Positions 1 through 9,188 are shown, counted from the stretch's first letter. The stretch is 50,468 nucleotides of DNA from Chthoniobacterales bacterium (GCA_013821455.1 JACDGS010000032.1:1-50468); one strand, 5' to 3'. Notes: generated from the sequence alone by a model not told the origin. Made by a program: numbers and translations.

Positions 1-33
1 GGCTACCAGCCCGTCCTCCCCGGAGGGGTAGCC
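1..33. repeat. Inverted repeat at left window edge
   Basis: GGCTACC at 1-7 is the reverse complement of GGTAGCC at 27-33, and an inner CCTCC/GGAGG pair lies between them, so the segment can fold into a hairpin. It sits downstream of the minus-strand hydrolase gene ending at 132 and could terminate it, but no T-run follows. A copy of the dispersed TCGTTAGGC word follows at 41-49. The left context is cut off by the window edge. Confidence 0.45.
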
Positions 34-131
34 GCCGTGCTCGTTAGGCGGGGGCCTTCGGAGAACGACTGTTGCCCGTTTCCGCACGCGACGACAGGAC
101 AGTTTCGCTACAAAACGGATAATTTTTAGAC

Positions 132-1574
132 TTACGGTCCCGGTGTGGGCGTCACTCCGGCGCGCGGTTGCGCTGGGGTTATGATTGTTTCCCCGGTCGA
201 GGTTTGCTGCACGCGTTGTTCGGTTTTCTCGACCCGGACCGGCGCGGCACCCTTCACTTTCACCTGTACGGAGCGAGCCGCCTGATCCGGCGCGGCCGCG
301 AGCCGGAAAAGCGCCGCCATGACCTGGCAGGAAGCGCTCTCGAAGATTGGTCCGTGGCCGGCAATGATATCCTTTGGAACGTGTAATACCCAATAGTTAG
401 TCTCGTTAGGCCCTTGTCGCTCGATGCGCCACTGCGTCCACGCTTGGCGCGTCCCAGTGTAAAGGGTTACATCCTCATAGGACCCGGGACGGTTCTTCAG
501 ATTCAAATCGAACGGCTCGGCGTCAAGCTCGGTTGTGCCCGTCGCGACTTTCACCAGGCGATGACTCTGGACAGCATCATTATGACCCGGCGTCTGAGTG
601 AAATAGTTAAACTGAGATGTGTCGTGGCCGGGCTGGTGATAGTCGCGAAATTCTCCCTGAATCAGTTTGGGGGTATTGGAGAGTTTGGTGCCGAGTGGGA
701 AGGCGAGACTGGTCGCCTGATCCGCATCGGAGCTAACCATGATGACGTGGGGCGCGCCACGCAGGGGCGTGGTGTCGCGATACATATCGATTAACTCCTT
801 TGAGTAAATCGATTCGGCCGCGGAGTTAACCAATAGAATAAGATCCGCGGGCTTAAAAACCTGGCTGGTGAGTGTCTTACTCCCACCCGCGACGAAAGGC
901 GGTTCATATAAGAGTGTCCCGACAAGCGCTTGCGAAAGCGCTTTCTCCAAAACCAGCGCGCCAAAAGAATGACCTATGACGATACAACGCGATATTCCCG
1001 GGGTATCGCGTCGTGCCGTTCTTATAAGTGTGAAAATCGCTTCTGTGATCGGTGTGCTGGAAGAGATGCGCGTCGCGGCGTTCTTGCGCGAATAGAAGCT
1101 CGACTCTTTCCCAAGCCAGGTAACTGCGTCCACCACGGGATTGACTTTATGCACGACTCGGCCGCGCCAACCCAGGAAGACGCCAAAGACTTGTAAGCCG
1201 GATTGCTGGACGGTTTGGTCCGCGGTCAGGCGCGCGAGCAGGCCACGGAATTGCGCGACGTCGTCAGCGTCTTTGACGTTGGAATTATTTTGCCAGCCAT
1301 GAATGTAGGTGACGAGTAAGACCGGACGACCGGTATCGCGAATGGCCTGGACTGTCTTATGCAGTTCATCGCGATCCCAAAAATCTCCCTGTTCGTCGAA
1401 CTCGATAAAACCAAGACGATAAATATCCTTGGCCGTGCTGCCCGCGGGAGTGACCGCGGTCTCGAGTGGCGCCTCGCCTAAGTGATAAGCTTGGTTCGCG
1501 GCGCAGCCCGCGAGAAGGAAGCATAGGCAATAGTTAATGAGTCTGTGGCGGCGGCGTGTTGCAGGAAAGCTCAT
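132..1574 (-). CDS. Alpha/beta-hydrolase lipoprotein
   Basis: A predicted lipid-anchored alpha/beta-fold hydrolase of about 480 residues; the substrate is unknown. The ATG at 1574 gives a basic N-terminus (MSFPATRRRHR), a hydrophobic stretch and a lipobox ending LLAGC, so export and lipid attachment fit well. An in-frame start at 1733 would put 53 extra residues ahead of the signal and is less likely. The core has an HGW oxyanion-type motif (YIHGWQNN) and a nucleophile elbow GHSFG. Related proteins are often filed as DUF900-like or serine esterases. The C-terminal tail is rich in Pro, Thr and Gln and looks disordered. The gene stands alone and its 3' end faces the left window edge. Confidence 0.75.
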   Translation of the reverse strand: MSFPATRRRHRLINYCLCFLLAGCAANQAYHLGEAPLETAVTPAGSTAKDIYRLGFIEFDEQGDFWDRDELHKTVQAIRDTGRPVLLVTYIHGWQNNSNVKDADDVAQFRGLLARLTADQTVQQSGLQVFGVFLGWRGRVVHKVNPVVDAVTWLGKESSFYSRKNAATRISSSTPITEAIFTLIRTARRDTPGISRCIVIGHSFGALVLEKALSQALVGTLLYEPPFVAGGSKTLTSQVFKPADLILLVNSAAESIYSKELIDMYRDTTPLRGAPHVIMVSSDADQATSLAFPLGTKLSNTPKLIQGEFRDYHQPGHDTSQFNYFTQTPGHNDAVQSHRLVKVATGTTELDAEPFDLNLKNRPGSYEDVTLYTGTRQAWTQWRIERQGPNETNYWVLHVPKDIIAGHGPIFESASCQVMAALFRLAAAPDQAARSVQVKVKGAAPVRVEKTEQRVQQTSTGETIITPAQPRAGVTPTPGP

Positions 1575-1709
1575 AGGACGGCTCTTTTGCACCTGAGTAA
1601 CAAGTGGCTGCTCGATCGTCAATCCTTCTTCTTTCCCGGGCGAGTGGATAATCGAGAAACGTCTCGCTACTCCTAAAGGAATCGAATATACGAAGCCAAC
1701 TCGCGAGCG

Positions 1710-1940
1710 ATGATCTTCCAATTGGTTTACCAAAGCGCAGCCGTCCGCTACTTCGTGTCTGGTCCCGCCGCCGTGCGCGACTTTCCAGATTGGACTATGG
1801 GCTTTCGCGATCTTGATCTGAGTAAAGCGGCCGTGAAAGGTTGGACGTCCTTTCTTGATCGGGACGATTTACCAGAGGACTTGGATGCTACCGCGAGTTA
1901 TGTTCGAAAAATCTTTGTCGCGTTCCGCGAGGAGGCTTAG
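1710..1940 (+). CDS. Possible small hypothetical protein
   Basis: A 76-codon reading frame in the space between the divergent hydrolase gene and the glycosyltransferase gene. Its composition is balanced and protein-like (a hydrophobic start, then acidic and aromatic residues such as FLDRDDLPEDLD), but I recognise no family and see no clear ribosome binding site. It would be divergent from the hydrolase if that gene starts at 1574. It could equally be chance coding in the 5' intergenic region. Confidence 0.25.
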   Translation: MIFQLVYQSAAVRYFVSGPAAVRDFPDWTMGFRDLDLSKAAVKGWTSFLDRDDLPEDLDATASYVRKIFVAFREEA

Positions 1941-1970
1941 GGAGTGAGGAGTGGTTCGCGCGAAACTGAG

Positions 1971-2091
1971 ATCGTCTTCCTGAGCGCAGCGGAGTCGAAG
2001 GATCCCGTGGAATTACCTCACAGTGCTGTTTCTTGCGAGCGTGCGCTTCACGGACACCCCACGGGATCCCTCGGCTGCGCTCGGGATGACA
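1971..2091. repeat. Palindromic intergenic element, copy 1
   Basis: Long imperfect inverted repeat. The left arm reads CTGAGCGCAGCGGAGTCGAAG and then GGATCCCGTGG; the right arm reads CCACGGGATCCC, then CTCGG, then GCTCGGGATGAC. The arms are separated by about 50 bases of unrelated loop. It belongs to the same family as the elements at 2846, 20323, 22215 and 24959. This copy lies before the GT2 gene rather than between convergent genes. Confidence 0.8.
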
Positions 2092-2123
2092 AATCATCGC
2101 ATGAAATTACTTAGCTAACACTT

Positions 2124-2825
2124 ATGCTTTCTTTCGTCGTTCCGGCTTTTAACGAGGAGCGCGAGTTGCCACGAGCACTCGAGGCAATTCACCTGGCAGC
2201 GAAGGCTTCCGCGCATCCTTATGAGATAGTGGTGGTCGATGATAACTCTACGGATAAGACGGCCGCGCTCGCGGAGGCCGCTGGAGCCAGAGTCATCACT
2301 GTGAGTCATCGGCAAATCGCCGCGGTGCGCAATGCAGGCGCACGCGCGGCGAGAGGTGATGTCCTCTTCTTTGTCGATGCAGATACCTGCATTAAACCAC
2401 CGCATGTCTCAGGAGCTATCGCGGCTTTGGAAGGCGGCAGTATCGGCGGCGGAGCGCACGTCGAAATATTGGATGAGGTGCCACCGTGGGCACGTGTCTT
2501 TATCTATCTTTTCACAAAGGTTTATTTCGCCGCGAATCTTGGCGCGGGCGCTTTCCTATTTACCAGCCGCAGCGGTTACGAACGCTGCGGCGGTTTCGAC
2601 GAACAATACTTTGCCGGCGAAGAGATTTATTTCACGCAGGCGTTGAAGAGACTGGGACGTTTCACCTTACTTAGGACGCCAGTTACTACTTCAGGCAGGA
2701 AGTTACGGATGTATTCCGGGCGCTATCTCCTGGGTCGTAGTTTGCAGATAGTCTTTGGAGGCACGAAGGCCGTGCGCTCGCGGGACAAGCTGGACCTTTG
2801 GTACGAAGGAAAGCGTGAGACTTAG
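2124..2825 (+). CDS. Family 2 glycosyltransferase
   Basis: A 233-residue GT-A fold glycosyltransferase that would transfer a sugar from a nucleotide-sugar donor. Visible motifs are the N-terminal VVPAFNEE strand, the nucleotide-binding VVVDDNSTDKT segment near residues 35-45, and the metal-binding FVDADT motif near 88-93. The acceptor-side GGFDEQYFAGEE, around residue 155, carries the acidic residues expected of the catalytic base. There are no convincing multiple membrane segments, so it is a soluble or peripheral single-domain enzyme. It is too short and lacks the membrane region of the hopanoid glycosyltransferase HpnI, although hopanoid genes lie 0.8 kb downstream. It stands alone between two palindromic elements. 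The acceptor cannot be inferred. Confidence 0.85.
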   Translation: MLSFVVPAFNEERELPRALEAIHLAAKASAHPYEIVVVDDNSTDKTAALAEAAGARVITVSHRQIAAVRNAGARAARGDVLFFVDADTCIKPPHVSGAIAALEGGSIGGGAHVEILDEVPPWARVFIYLFTKVYFAANLGAGAFLFTSRSGYERCGGFDEQYFAGEEIYFTQALKRLGRFTLLRTPVTTSGRKLRMYSGRYLLGRSLQIVFGGTKAVRSRDKLDLWYEGKRET

Positions 2826-2845
2826 AAGACTCTCGTAAACAAGCG

Positions 2846-2966
2846 TGTCATCCTGAGCCGGCGAAGCGCGGTAAAGGACCTCGCAAGCTTCCTTCGAAGT
2901 CACCTTCGCGGTACGAGGTGGCGCTTACTAACGCTCGCGGGGTCCCTCGCTCCGCTCGGGATGACA
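2846..2966. repeat. Palindromic intergenic element, copy 2
   Basis: Starts TGTCATCCTGAGC and ends GCTCGGGATGACA, so the outer arms are complementary; inner arms around AGGACCTCG and GGGGTCCCTCG extend the stem. It lies between the GT2 gene (+) and the CoA-binding gene (-), which converge, so it could act as a two-way terminator. The 146 bases from 2967 to the next gene show nothing recognisable. Confidence 0.8.
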
Positions 2967-3112
2967 TGCCTTTCTATTTATAAAACTCCTTCTCCAATTT
3001 ATAGATGGACTTCGCGCGGCTTCGCCGGTGAAGTTAGAGTTTTATGGCGAGCCCCTTTGGAGCGATGTCCGAAGCGGCTTTGTCCTTTGGCGGAACTGGG
3101 AAGCGCTTGCTG

Positions 3113-3496
3113 CTAGAATTGACCAGTCCGCAGCATAACCAGGGTGCAACCTTCCACCACCTCGATGCCGGCGCTGCTGGCCGCTTCCGCGAGCGCTTCG
3201 TTTTCCGCACCGGGATTCATGATGATCCGTTGCGGCTCGGCGGCAACGATCTCGTCGATCAAGGGAGTGGAACGGGGAGCTCCGAGATAAAGCGTGATGG
3301 TGCCGATCGGCTCTTTGATTTCAAAAACTCGAGCGACACAGGCAAGGCCTTCGATTTCTTCGAACCCCGGATTGACCGGGATCACACGGTAACCAGAACG
3401 AGCGAGTAAACGGATAGCCTGGTTCGAATACCGCTCCGGCTTCGGCGACGCACCGAGCACGGCAACGACTTGTTTCTCTTTGGGAAGGAGGGGCAT
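3113..3496 (-). CDS. CoA-binding domain protein (YccU-like)
   Basis: A 127-residue single-domain protein of the CoA_binding_2 (YccU-type) family with a Rossmann-like fold. The N-terminus carries the nucleotide-binding VAVLGASPKPERYS segment, followed by YRVIPVNPGFEEIEG, which is characteristic of the family. A central GAPRST and a late NPGAENE segment fit the same fold. The length matches the family. The exact function of these small proteins is not well established. The gene is monocistronic and diverges from hpnH, whose start lies 100 bases away. Confidence 0.8.
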   Translation of the reverse strand: MPLLPKEKQVVAVLGASPKPERYSNQAIRLLARSGYRVIPVNPGFEEIEGLACVARVFEIKEPIGTITLYLGAPRSTPLIDEIVAAEPQRIIMNPGAENEALAEAASSAGIEVVEGCTLVMLRTGQF

Positions 3497-3598
3497 CTGG
3501 GAATAGAATCGGGCGCGAACTCTCTCGCAGACGGGTCGGGCACCGGGCCGTCACGCTTCCATTGACAGCCCGGGCCTGCTCGTTACTATCCCGCACTT

Positions 3599-4903
3599 AT
3601 GAGATTTCCGCTCGCTCTCACGACGAAGATCGCCGCCTATATTGTCGGCCATAAGATTCGTGGGACGAAAAAATTCGCGACGGTTCTGCAGCTCGAGCCG
3701 CTTCACACCTGCAATCTTACGTGCACTGGCTGCGGCCGGATTCGCGAATATTCTACTTCGCTGAAAGATATTTTGCCGCTGGAGGATTGCCTCTCCGCCG
3801 CGCAGGAATGTAACGCGCCCATGGTCTCGGTCTGCGGTGGCGAGCCGCTGATCTATCCACAAATCGAAGCGCTCGTCGCCGGGCTGCACGATCAAGGCCG
3901 GATCATCTATATCTGCACGAACGCGATGTTCATGCGCAAAAAAATGCGCGAATGGCTGGCGGCTGAATATCCAAAACGCGCGGCATTTGTGGATGAGAAA
4001 ATCACGGCGCTGCTCGCGGGGAGTCTGATCACCGAGAAGGACGCGGCGGCGATTCGTTTGGGTCCGAAAGAACCTTCGAAGCCGACGATCGCTCCGAGCA
4101 CATGGATGTATTGGAATGTTCACCTCGATGGTTTGGAGCGGACGCATGATTTGATCGTCGAACGGGAAGGCGTCTTTAAGGAATGCATTCTCGCGATCAG
4201 GATGGCAAAGGAACTTGGCTACCAAGTCGCGACTAACACCACTATCTACAAAGAGACCGACATGGATGAAGTCGAGCAGATGTACGACTTCCTCAGCGAC
4301 CTCGGCGTGGATGGACATACCATCACGCCCGGCTATGAATATGATGCCGCGAAGAAGGATATGATCGAGCGGCTGGATCTGAAGCCGGAAAACTTCTTCC
4401 TGACCCGCAGCCTAACGAGGGAGAAATTCAGCCGGATGGAAGAGTGGATGAACCGATACACCTTCTTCGGCACGCCGGTTTACTTCGAATTTCTCGCCGG
4501 CCAGCGCGATCTCACTTGCTCGGCCTGGGCGATTCCTACCCGCAACATCGCCGGTTGGAAAGCGCCCTGCTATTTCCTTACCGATACTATAGGTAGCAAA
4601 GGCCACTACAATTCGTACGCCGAACTTCTCGAAGAAGTCGATTGGGATAAATACGGAGTTGTGAATGGTGTCGCGAAAGATCCGCGCTGCGAAAATTGCA
4701 TGACCCATTGCGGCTATGAACCGACCGCCAGCCTCGGGATAAACGCGCAGCGCGGCGACACTTGGAAAACTGTGCGCTTCAATTTCGGTGCGAAGCCCAA
4801 GCCTACAGGCAAGGGCAACGAGATTGCCGCTTACAACGGCGTCACTTCCGGCAACGGCCACCTCACAGGCAAGAAGGCGGAACTCGCCGCGCAAGCCTCG
4901 TGA
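3599..4903 (+). CDS. hpnH: Adenosyl-hopene transferase, radical SAM
   Basis: HpnH joins the 5'-deoxyadenosyl radical from S-adenosylmethionine to diploptene, giving adenosylhopane, the first step toward extended C35 hopanoids. The radical SAM cluster cysteines are C38, C42 and C45 (CNLTCTGC), followed by a GGEPL motif. The N-terminus (MRFPLALTTKIAAYIVGHKI) and the segment HTITPGYEYDAA are typical of HpnH. At 434 residues it is longer than many homologues; extra sequence lies around residues 115-165, and a Gly/Ala-rich tail follows the last Cys motif (CENCMTHCGYEP). The stop is immediately followed by the shc start, so the two form an operon. Confidence 0.92.
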   Translation: MRFPLALTTKIAAYIVGHKIRGTKKFATVLQLEPLHTCNLTCTGCGRIREYSTSLKDILPLEDCLSAAQECNAPMVSVCGGEPLIYPQIEALVAGLHDQGRIIYICTNAMFMRKKMREWLAAEYPKRAAFVDEKITALLAGSLITEKDAAAIRLGPKEPSKPTIAPSTWMYWNVHLDGLERTHDLIVEREGVFKECILAIRMAKELGYQVATNTTIYKETDMDEVEQMYDFLSDLGVDGHTITPGYEYDAAKKDMIERLDLKPENFFLTRSLTREKFSRMEEWMNRYTFFGTPVYFEFLAGQRDLTCSAWAIPTRNIAGWKAPCYFLTDTIGSKGHYNSYAELLEEVDWDKYGVVNGVAKDPRCENCMTHCGYEPTASLGINAQRGDTWKTVRFNFGAKPKPTGKGNEIAAYNGVTSGNGHLTGKKAELAAQAS

Positions 4904-6916
4904 GTGCCAGTCATGTTTAATCCTTCCGCGAACATCATCGCGCTCCCGCGCACGCGACCAGAAGAAAACGCGCCTCCCCTGGCGACTAACGAGGACTTGG
5001 CGGAAGCCATCTCGTTAGCCCAGGGAAATCTGCTCCGCCAGCAAAAGCCCGATGGCCATTGGGTCGGTGAGCTGATGGTCGATAGCACACTTTGCTCCGA
5101 TTACGTGCTCTTCATGCACTGGCTCGGCGAAGTGGATGACACATTGCAACGGCGCTGCGCGAAACACATCCTCAAACGTCAGCTTCCCGACGGCGGCTGG
5201 AACATCTACTACGGCGGCCCGAGCGAGATCAACGCCTGCGTCAAAGCCTACTTCGCGCTCAAGCTCGCGGGTCATAGCATAGATGCGCCTTTCATGCAGG
5301 AAGCGCGCGCCAACATCGTGCGCCTCGGCGGCATCCCGCGCATGAATACTTACAGCAAGCTCTACCTGGCATTGTTAGGGCAATTCCCCTGGAAATATCT
5401 GCCGGCCATTCCGGTGGAAATGGTTCTGCTGCCTAACTGGTGCTTCTTTAACATCTATAAGATGTCGTCCTGGAGCCGGGCCATGCTCACCCCGCTCGCG
5501 ATCATTAATCATTTCAAGCCGACACGGGAGTTAGCCGAGGATAAACAGTTACATGAACTGTATCCGGTCGGGACCGAGGGAAGCGATTTCACTTTGTCGC
5601 GCGACCAACGTTTGCTGACCTGGCGAAACTTTTTCCTCCGCGCCGATCGCGCTCTGAAAATGCTCGAGCCGATGCACAGCCGCTCTCTGCGCCAACGCGC
5701 GCTGGAGGAAGCCGAGCGGTGGATGGTGGAGCGGACCGGAGACGGGAGCGATGGACTCGCCGCGGTTTTTCCGGCGATGCTCAATTCCATCATCGCCTTG
5801 CGCGCGCTTAGCTATCCAAAGGAGCACCCGCTCTACCAAAAAGCGCTAAAAGATTTTCGCGGCCTCTTTGTCGATGACGCGGATGATTTCCGCATCCAGC
5901 CTTGTCTTTCCCCCGTCTGGGATACCGCGATTAATATTATCGCATTAGCCGAATCTGGTTTTCCCGCGCAGCATCCCGCGCTACAACAAGCGGCCCGCTG
6001 GCTGATTGATAAAGAGGTAAGACAACGTTGCGATTGGACCGCAAATAACTCGCACCCCGAAGCGAGCGGCTGGGCCTTCGAATACAACAATGTTTTCTAT
6101 CCGGATACCGACGACACGGCGATGGTGTTAATGGCGCTGCGGCTGGTTCGGCCTAACGAACAGCCGGAGTTGGCGACCCTCTTCAAACGCGCGCTCGCCT
6201 GGCAGTTGAGTTTCCAATGCGCCGATGGCGGCTGGGCGGCTTTCGATAAAGATGTCACCCGCCATTGGCTAGAGGACATGCCCTTCGCTGACCACAACGC
6301 GATCCTCGACCCAACCTGCAGCGATCTCACCGCGCGCACTTTGGAATTGTTAGGCTACATCGGCTTCGATCCCGGCCGGCCGCTCGTGCGCAAAGCCATC
6401 CGCTACCTGCGCGAGACACAGGAAGACGATGGTTCGTGGTATGGACGCTGGGGAGTGAATTATATCTACGGCACCTGGCAGGTGCTGCGCGGGCTTTGCG
6501 CGATCGGTGAAGACATGACCGAAGATTGGATTCTGCGTGGGCGCGATTGGCTGGAGAGTTGTCAGAACGACGACGGTGGATGGGGCGAGACCTGCGCTTC
6601 CTACGAGAACCCTGACCTCAAAGGCCAAGGCGCAAGCACAGCTTCGCAAACGTCGTGGGCTTTAATGGGAATCTGCGCCTGCGGCGATCTGGATCGCCCG
6701 AGCGTGCAGCGCGGTCTGCGTTACCTCCTCACCACGCAACGCCACGACGGTGCGTGGGACGAGCCTGAGATCACCGGCACCGGTTTCCCCGGCGTCTTTT
6801 ATCTGAAGTACGATATGTATCGTCAGAACTTCCCGCTCCTCGCCCTCGCGACTTACGTGAATTATCGCGGCGGCATTGGCCACTACCAAAGCTTCTATCG
6901 CTGGGCCGGGCGGTAG
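4904..6916 (+). CDS. shc: Squalene-hopene cyclase
   Basis: A membrane-associated triterpene cyclase that turns squalene into hopene and diplopterol. The 670-residue length is normal for the family. The protonating motif DTDDTA is at residues 401-406. Several QW repeats are visible: QLPDGGWNIYYGG near 100, CADGGWAAFD near 440, QEDDGSWYGRWG near 505, QNDDGGWGE near 550 and RHDGAWDEP near 615. The coding frame begins at a GTG directly after the hpnH stop codon; an ATG at 4913 is an alternative start. Its substrate could be supplied by the squalene-synthase-like enzyme encoded at 27364-28323. Confidence 0.95.
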   Translation: MPVMFNPSANIIALPRTRPEENAPPLATNEDLAEAISLAQGNLLRQQKPDGHWVGELMVDSTLCSDYVLFMHWLGEVDDTLQRRCAKHILKRQLPDGGWNIYYGGPSEINACVKAYFALKLAGHSIDAPFMQEARANIVRLGGIPRMNTYSKLYLALLGQFPWKYLPAIPVEMVLLPNWCFFNIYKMSSWSRAMLTPLAIINHFKPTRELAEDKQLHELYPVGTEGSDFTLSRDQRLLTWRNFFLRADRALKMLEPMHSRSLRQRALEEAERWMVERTGDGSDGLAAVFPAMLNSIIALRALSYPKEHPLYQKALKDFRGLFVDDADDFRIQPCLSPVWDTAINIIALAESGFPAQHPALQQAARWLIDKEVRQRCDWTANNSHPEASGWAFEYNNVFYPDTDDTAMVLMALRLVRPNEQPELATLFKRALAWQLSFQCADGGWAAFDKDVTRHWLEDMPFADHNAILDPTCSDLTARTLELLGYIGFDPGRPLVRKAIRYLRETQEDDGSWYGRWGVNYIYGTWQVLRGLCAIGEDMTEDWILRGRDWLESCQNDDGGWGETCASYENPDLKGQGASTASQTSWALMGICACGDLDRPSVQRGLRYLLTTQRHDGAWDEPEITGTGFPGVFYLKYDMYRQNFPLLALATYVNYRGGIGHYQSFYRWAGR

Positions 6917-7005
6917 CGGGTTGCTACGTTACTCCATACCCAAACGCTGCGAGCCGCGGTTGGTAAGGTTATTCATATTCGCAGCTCGGTCGAGAGATGC
7001 TGACA

Positions 7006-7105
7006 CGGCGGAATTGCTGATTCCGCCGACTAGCGTAACGAGGCCTGAAGGCATTAATTTCTGCGGACGCTTGGGAATGGCCGCGCCTCTGGTGGAGGCG
7101 CGGCC
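7006..7105. terminator. Two hairpins between convergent genes
   Basis: Two strong stem-loops lie between shc (+) and the carrier protein gene (-). CGGCGGAAT/ATTCCGCCG pairs 7006-7014 with 7020-7028, and GGCCGCGCCTC/GAGGCGCGGCC pairs 7079-7089 with 7095-7105. Neither has a long T-run, so intrinsic termination is only probable. A TCGTTAGGC-type word abuts the second stem. Confidence 0.5.
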
Positions 7106-7121
7106 TAACGAGTAAAGGCGC

Positions 7122-7361
7122 TTAAGTCGCGCTGGCCTTTTTCTTTTCCAGAAGGTCGCCGAGGCTGCGCAAAGTGGCGAAGTTTTCCGCCAGCAGTTCC
7201 TCATCTTCGATCCGAATGCCGAGGTCGCTCTCCAAGAAAGCCACCAGCCGAATCAAGCCTAACGAGTCTATCTGCAATGGCTCATCCGGATCGCTCACCG
7301 GCGGCAAAGGCGCACGCGCTGTGTCGAGATACTCTTTTAGTTTGGGCGGTATGTGATCCAT
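7122..7361 (-). CDS. Acyl carrier protein
   Basis: A 79-residue stand-alone carrier protein. The phosphopantetheine attachment site is in IDSLGLIRL near residue 31, followed by an acidic helix (SDLGIRIEDEEL) typical of carrier domains. It lies 12 bases downstream of the halogenase-like gene in the same orientation, so the two are very likely co-transcribed. The pairing suggests that the flavoenzyme works on a carrier-bound substrate. No ketosynthase, adenylation domain or phosphopantetheinyl transferase is nearby, so the loaded group is unknown. It is not the general fatty-acid AcpP by context, since no fab genes are close. Confidence 0.8.
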   Translation of the reverse strand: MDHIPPKLKEYLDTARAPLPPVSDPDEPLQIDSLGLIRLVAFLESDLGIRIEDEELLAENFATLRSLGDLLEKKKASAT

Positions 7362-7373
7362 AAGGCCAGGCGG

Positions 7374-8789
7374 CTAACTCGCGTGCACGGCTTCGCCGTT
7401 TTTCTCCACACCGCTCCCTTTTTTGATCCACGCCTCCGTGGTTTCGACCGGAGATTCCGGCTCCCAAAGCGGCGCCCGCTCTGGATGATAGCGCGAGCCG
7501 ATCGGCACAGAGTAGATATCGTCGTCGTAGGTCCGCGTGCGTTTGAGCAGCTTGCGGAACGCCATAATGGCATTCGAAGGTTGATGCTCGGATTCGTAAA
7601 TCCGGCCCGCGAAAGCGTCCGTCATCTCCTCGGTGTAGCGCGAGTGGACAAAGGTCGCAAAGGCAAAAGGCTGTTCCCAGAAAAGATCAATCATGTCTTC
7701 GAGGTTATCGATTCCCTTCTCGCAGGCGATTTCATGTTCCCGGAATGGGTTCTCGTGGTCGTCGAGTTTCCCGTCGAGGAAACTGCGAATAAGCGGCGCG
7801 GCCAGCTCTGCCTCGCGCATGGTCACAGTGACGCCGAAGGAAAAGATCGGATCGATAAAGCGATGCGAATCGCCGATGCAGATAAAGCCTTTGCCGGTGA
7901 AGCCGCGCACCTGGTAGGAATAATTCGGCACGACGTGAACTTTTTCGGAGAATTCCAGCGTCGGAAGGCGTCGCTTTAATTCTGGATTGATCGAATAGAT
8001 ATCCGAGCGGAAAAACTCTTCGGGCGTTTGTTTCTTCGCCAGAAAATCGGCGCGCGGCGTCACCATCCCGACACTTACAGTCTCCTTATCCACCGGGATA
8101 AACCAAGCCCAGTGAAACTTGTGATGGTAAAGAATGAGGGTGTTATCCTTCGCGTCCGGACCTGAGGTTCCGGTGTCGCGAATAGCGCCTTTCACATGGG
8201 TGAAAAAGGCCACTTGTTTGTCGTAGCTGCCGACATATTTGGGCCCGGTCACCTTTTGATTAGCGAGGAAGGTGGCCTGTCCCGAGCAGTCGAGCGTGAC
8301 CTTCGCGCGGATCTCACCGTGGGAGCCATCGGGCCAGCGCACCTGCACACCCGTGACCGCGCCATCTTCTTCGCGCATCGCTTTCGTCGCCGTCCCCTTC
8401 ATCAGCTTGGCGCCGCGCTTGATTGCTTCCTTCTGCATCATCTCGTCGAAATCGCTTCGGCGCACTTGCCAAGTGATGTTGTCGTAAAGATTCCAATCCG
8501 CATCGCGCGACGAGACCTTGACGTACCAACTATTCACGGCGGTCGATCCATAAACTTTCACGCCGTGCTTGATCGGATATTCGCGCCGCACCATCTCGTC
8601 TTCCAAGCCGAGACGGCGCAGCACCTGGGCCGACTCGCCGGTGAGCGACTCGCCGATATGAAAGCGGGGGAAATCTTCGCCTTCGAGAATGACCGGCGTG
8701 ATTCCCTGGCGCAGGAGAAACATTGCCGCGGCAGCACCGCCCGGGCCGCCTCCAATTATGAGAACATCAGTTTCAAGCGTGTTATTCAT
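7374..8789 (-). CDS. FAD-dependent halogenase-like oxidoreductase
   Basis: A 471-residue flavoprotein of the FAD-dependent halogenase/geranylgeranyl-reductase superfamily. The dinucleotide motif GGGPGGAAAA lies near the N-terminus and is followed by FPRFHIGESL, a hallmark of flavin-dependent halogenases. WAWFIP matches the WxWxIP motif that separates halogenases from monooxygenases, and FIDPIFSFG resembles a second halogenase signature. An IKHGVK segment could supply the catalytic lysine. The ATG at 8789 places the GxGxxG fold at the usual distance; a start at 8861 would add 24 unlikely residues. It is upstream of, and coupled to, an acyl carrier protein gene. The substrate and actual chlorination or bromination remain unproven; a reductase or hydroxylase is possible. 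Confidence 0.75.
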   Translation of the reverse strand: MNNTLETDVLIIGGGPGGAAAAMFLLRQGITPVILEGEDFPRFHIGESLTGESAQVLRRLGLEDEMVRREYPIKHGVKVYGSTAVNSWYVKVSSRDADWNLYDNITWQVRRSDFDEMMQKEAIKRGAKLMKGTATKAMREEDGAVTGVQVRWPDGSHGEIRAKVTLDCSGQATFLANQKVTGPKYVGSYDKQVAFFTHVKGAIRDTGTSGPDAKDNTLILYHHKFHWAWFIPVDKETVSVGMVTPRADFLAKKQTPEEFFRSDIYSINPELKRRLPTLEFSEKVHVVPNYSYQVRGFTGKGFICIGDSHRFIDPIFSFGVTVTMREAELAAPLIRSFLDGKLDDHENPFREHEIACEKGIDNLEDMIDLFWEQPFAFATFVHSRYTEEMTDAFAGRIYESEHQPSNAIMAFRKLLKRTRTYDDDIYSVPIGSRYHPERAPLWEPESPVETTEAWIKKGSGVEKNGEAVHAS

Positions 8790-9054
8790 GTTATGCAAAG
8801 ACAAGCCAGAGCGAAAAAAGGTTGCGTTTAAGTTTTCCAAAGACCGGGGCCTGGAAGCCAACGGAGAGCGGAACTGAGATTAAACCTCGCGATTTCCATA
8901 TCTGTCGCTCTTTCCAGAATGCAATCGCGAATAAGTCTCTAACGTAATGCGGACGTGTAATCAAGATGAAAGACGCAAATTTCTCCGCCGTGCCTCGTGG
9001 ATTTCGAAAATCGCTTGGCGTGATCTTGCTCTCGCGTAAGCTGCGCTCGCATCC

Positions 9055-9139
9055 GCCGATGTGGCGAAATGGCAGACGCAACGGACTTAAAATCCGTTGG
9101 GCTTAACGGCCCGTGCCGGTTCGAGTCCGGCCATCGGCA
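9055..9139 (+). tRNA. tRNA-Leu (anticodon TAA)
   Basis: Acceptor arms GCCGATG (9055-9061) and CATCGGC (9132-9138) pair, with A as discriminator. The anticodon stem ACGGA/TCCGT encloses the loop CTTAAAA with anticodon TAA. A long variable arm (GGGCTTAACGGCCC region) and GGTTCGAGTCC in the T arm fit a class II leucine tRNA. CCA is not encoded. Confidence 0.95.
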
Positions 9140-9188
9140 GGCGCGCGCCAATGACACGAAACGCCGCACCCGGGAAAAAGAAACTGCC

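Noticed and set aside
9069-9188. Upstream extension of the methyltransferase gene
   Set aside because: The extra codons run through the tRNA-Leu gene; the ATG at 9189 is the sensible start.
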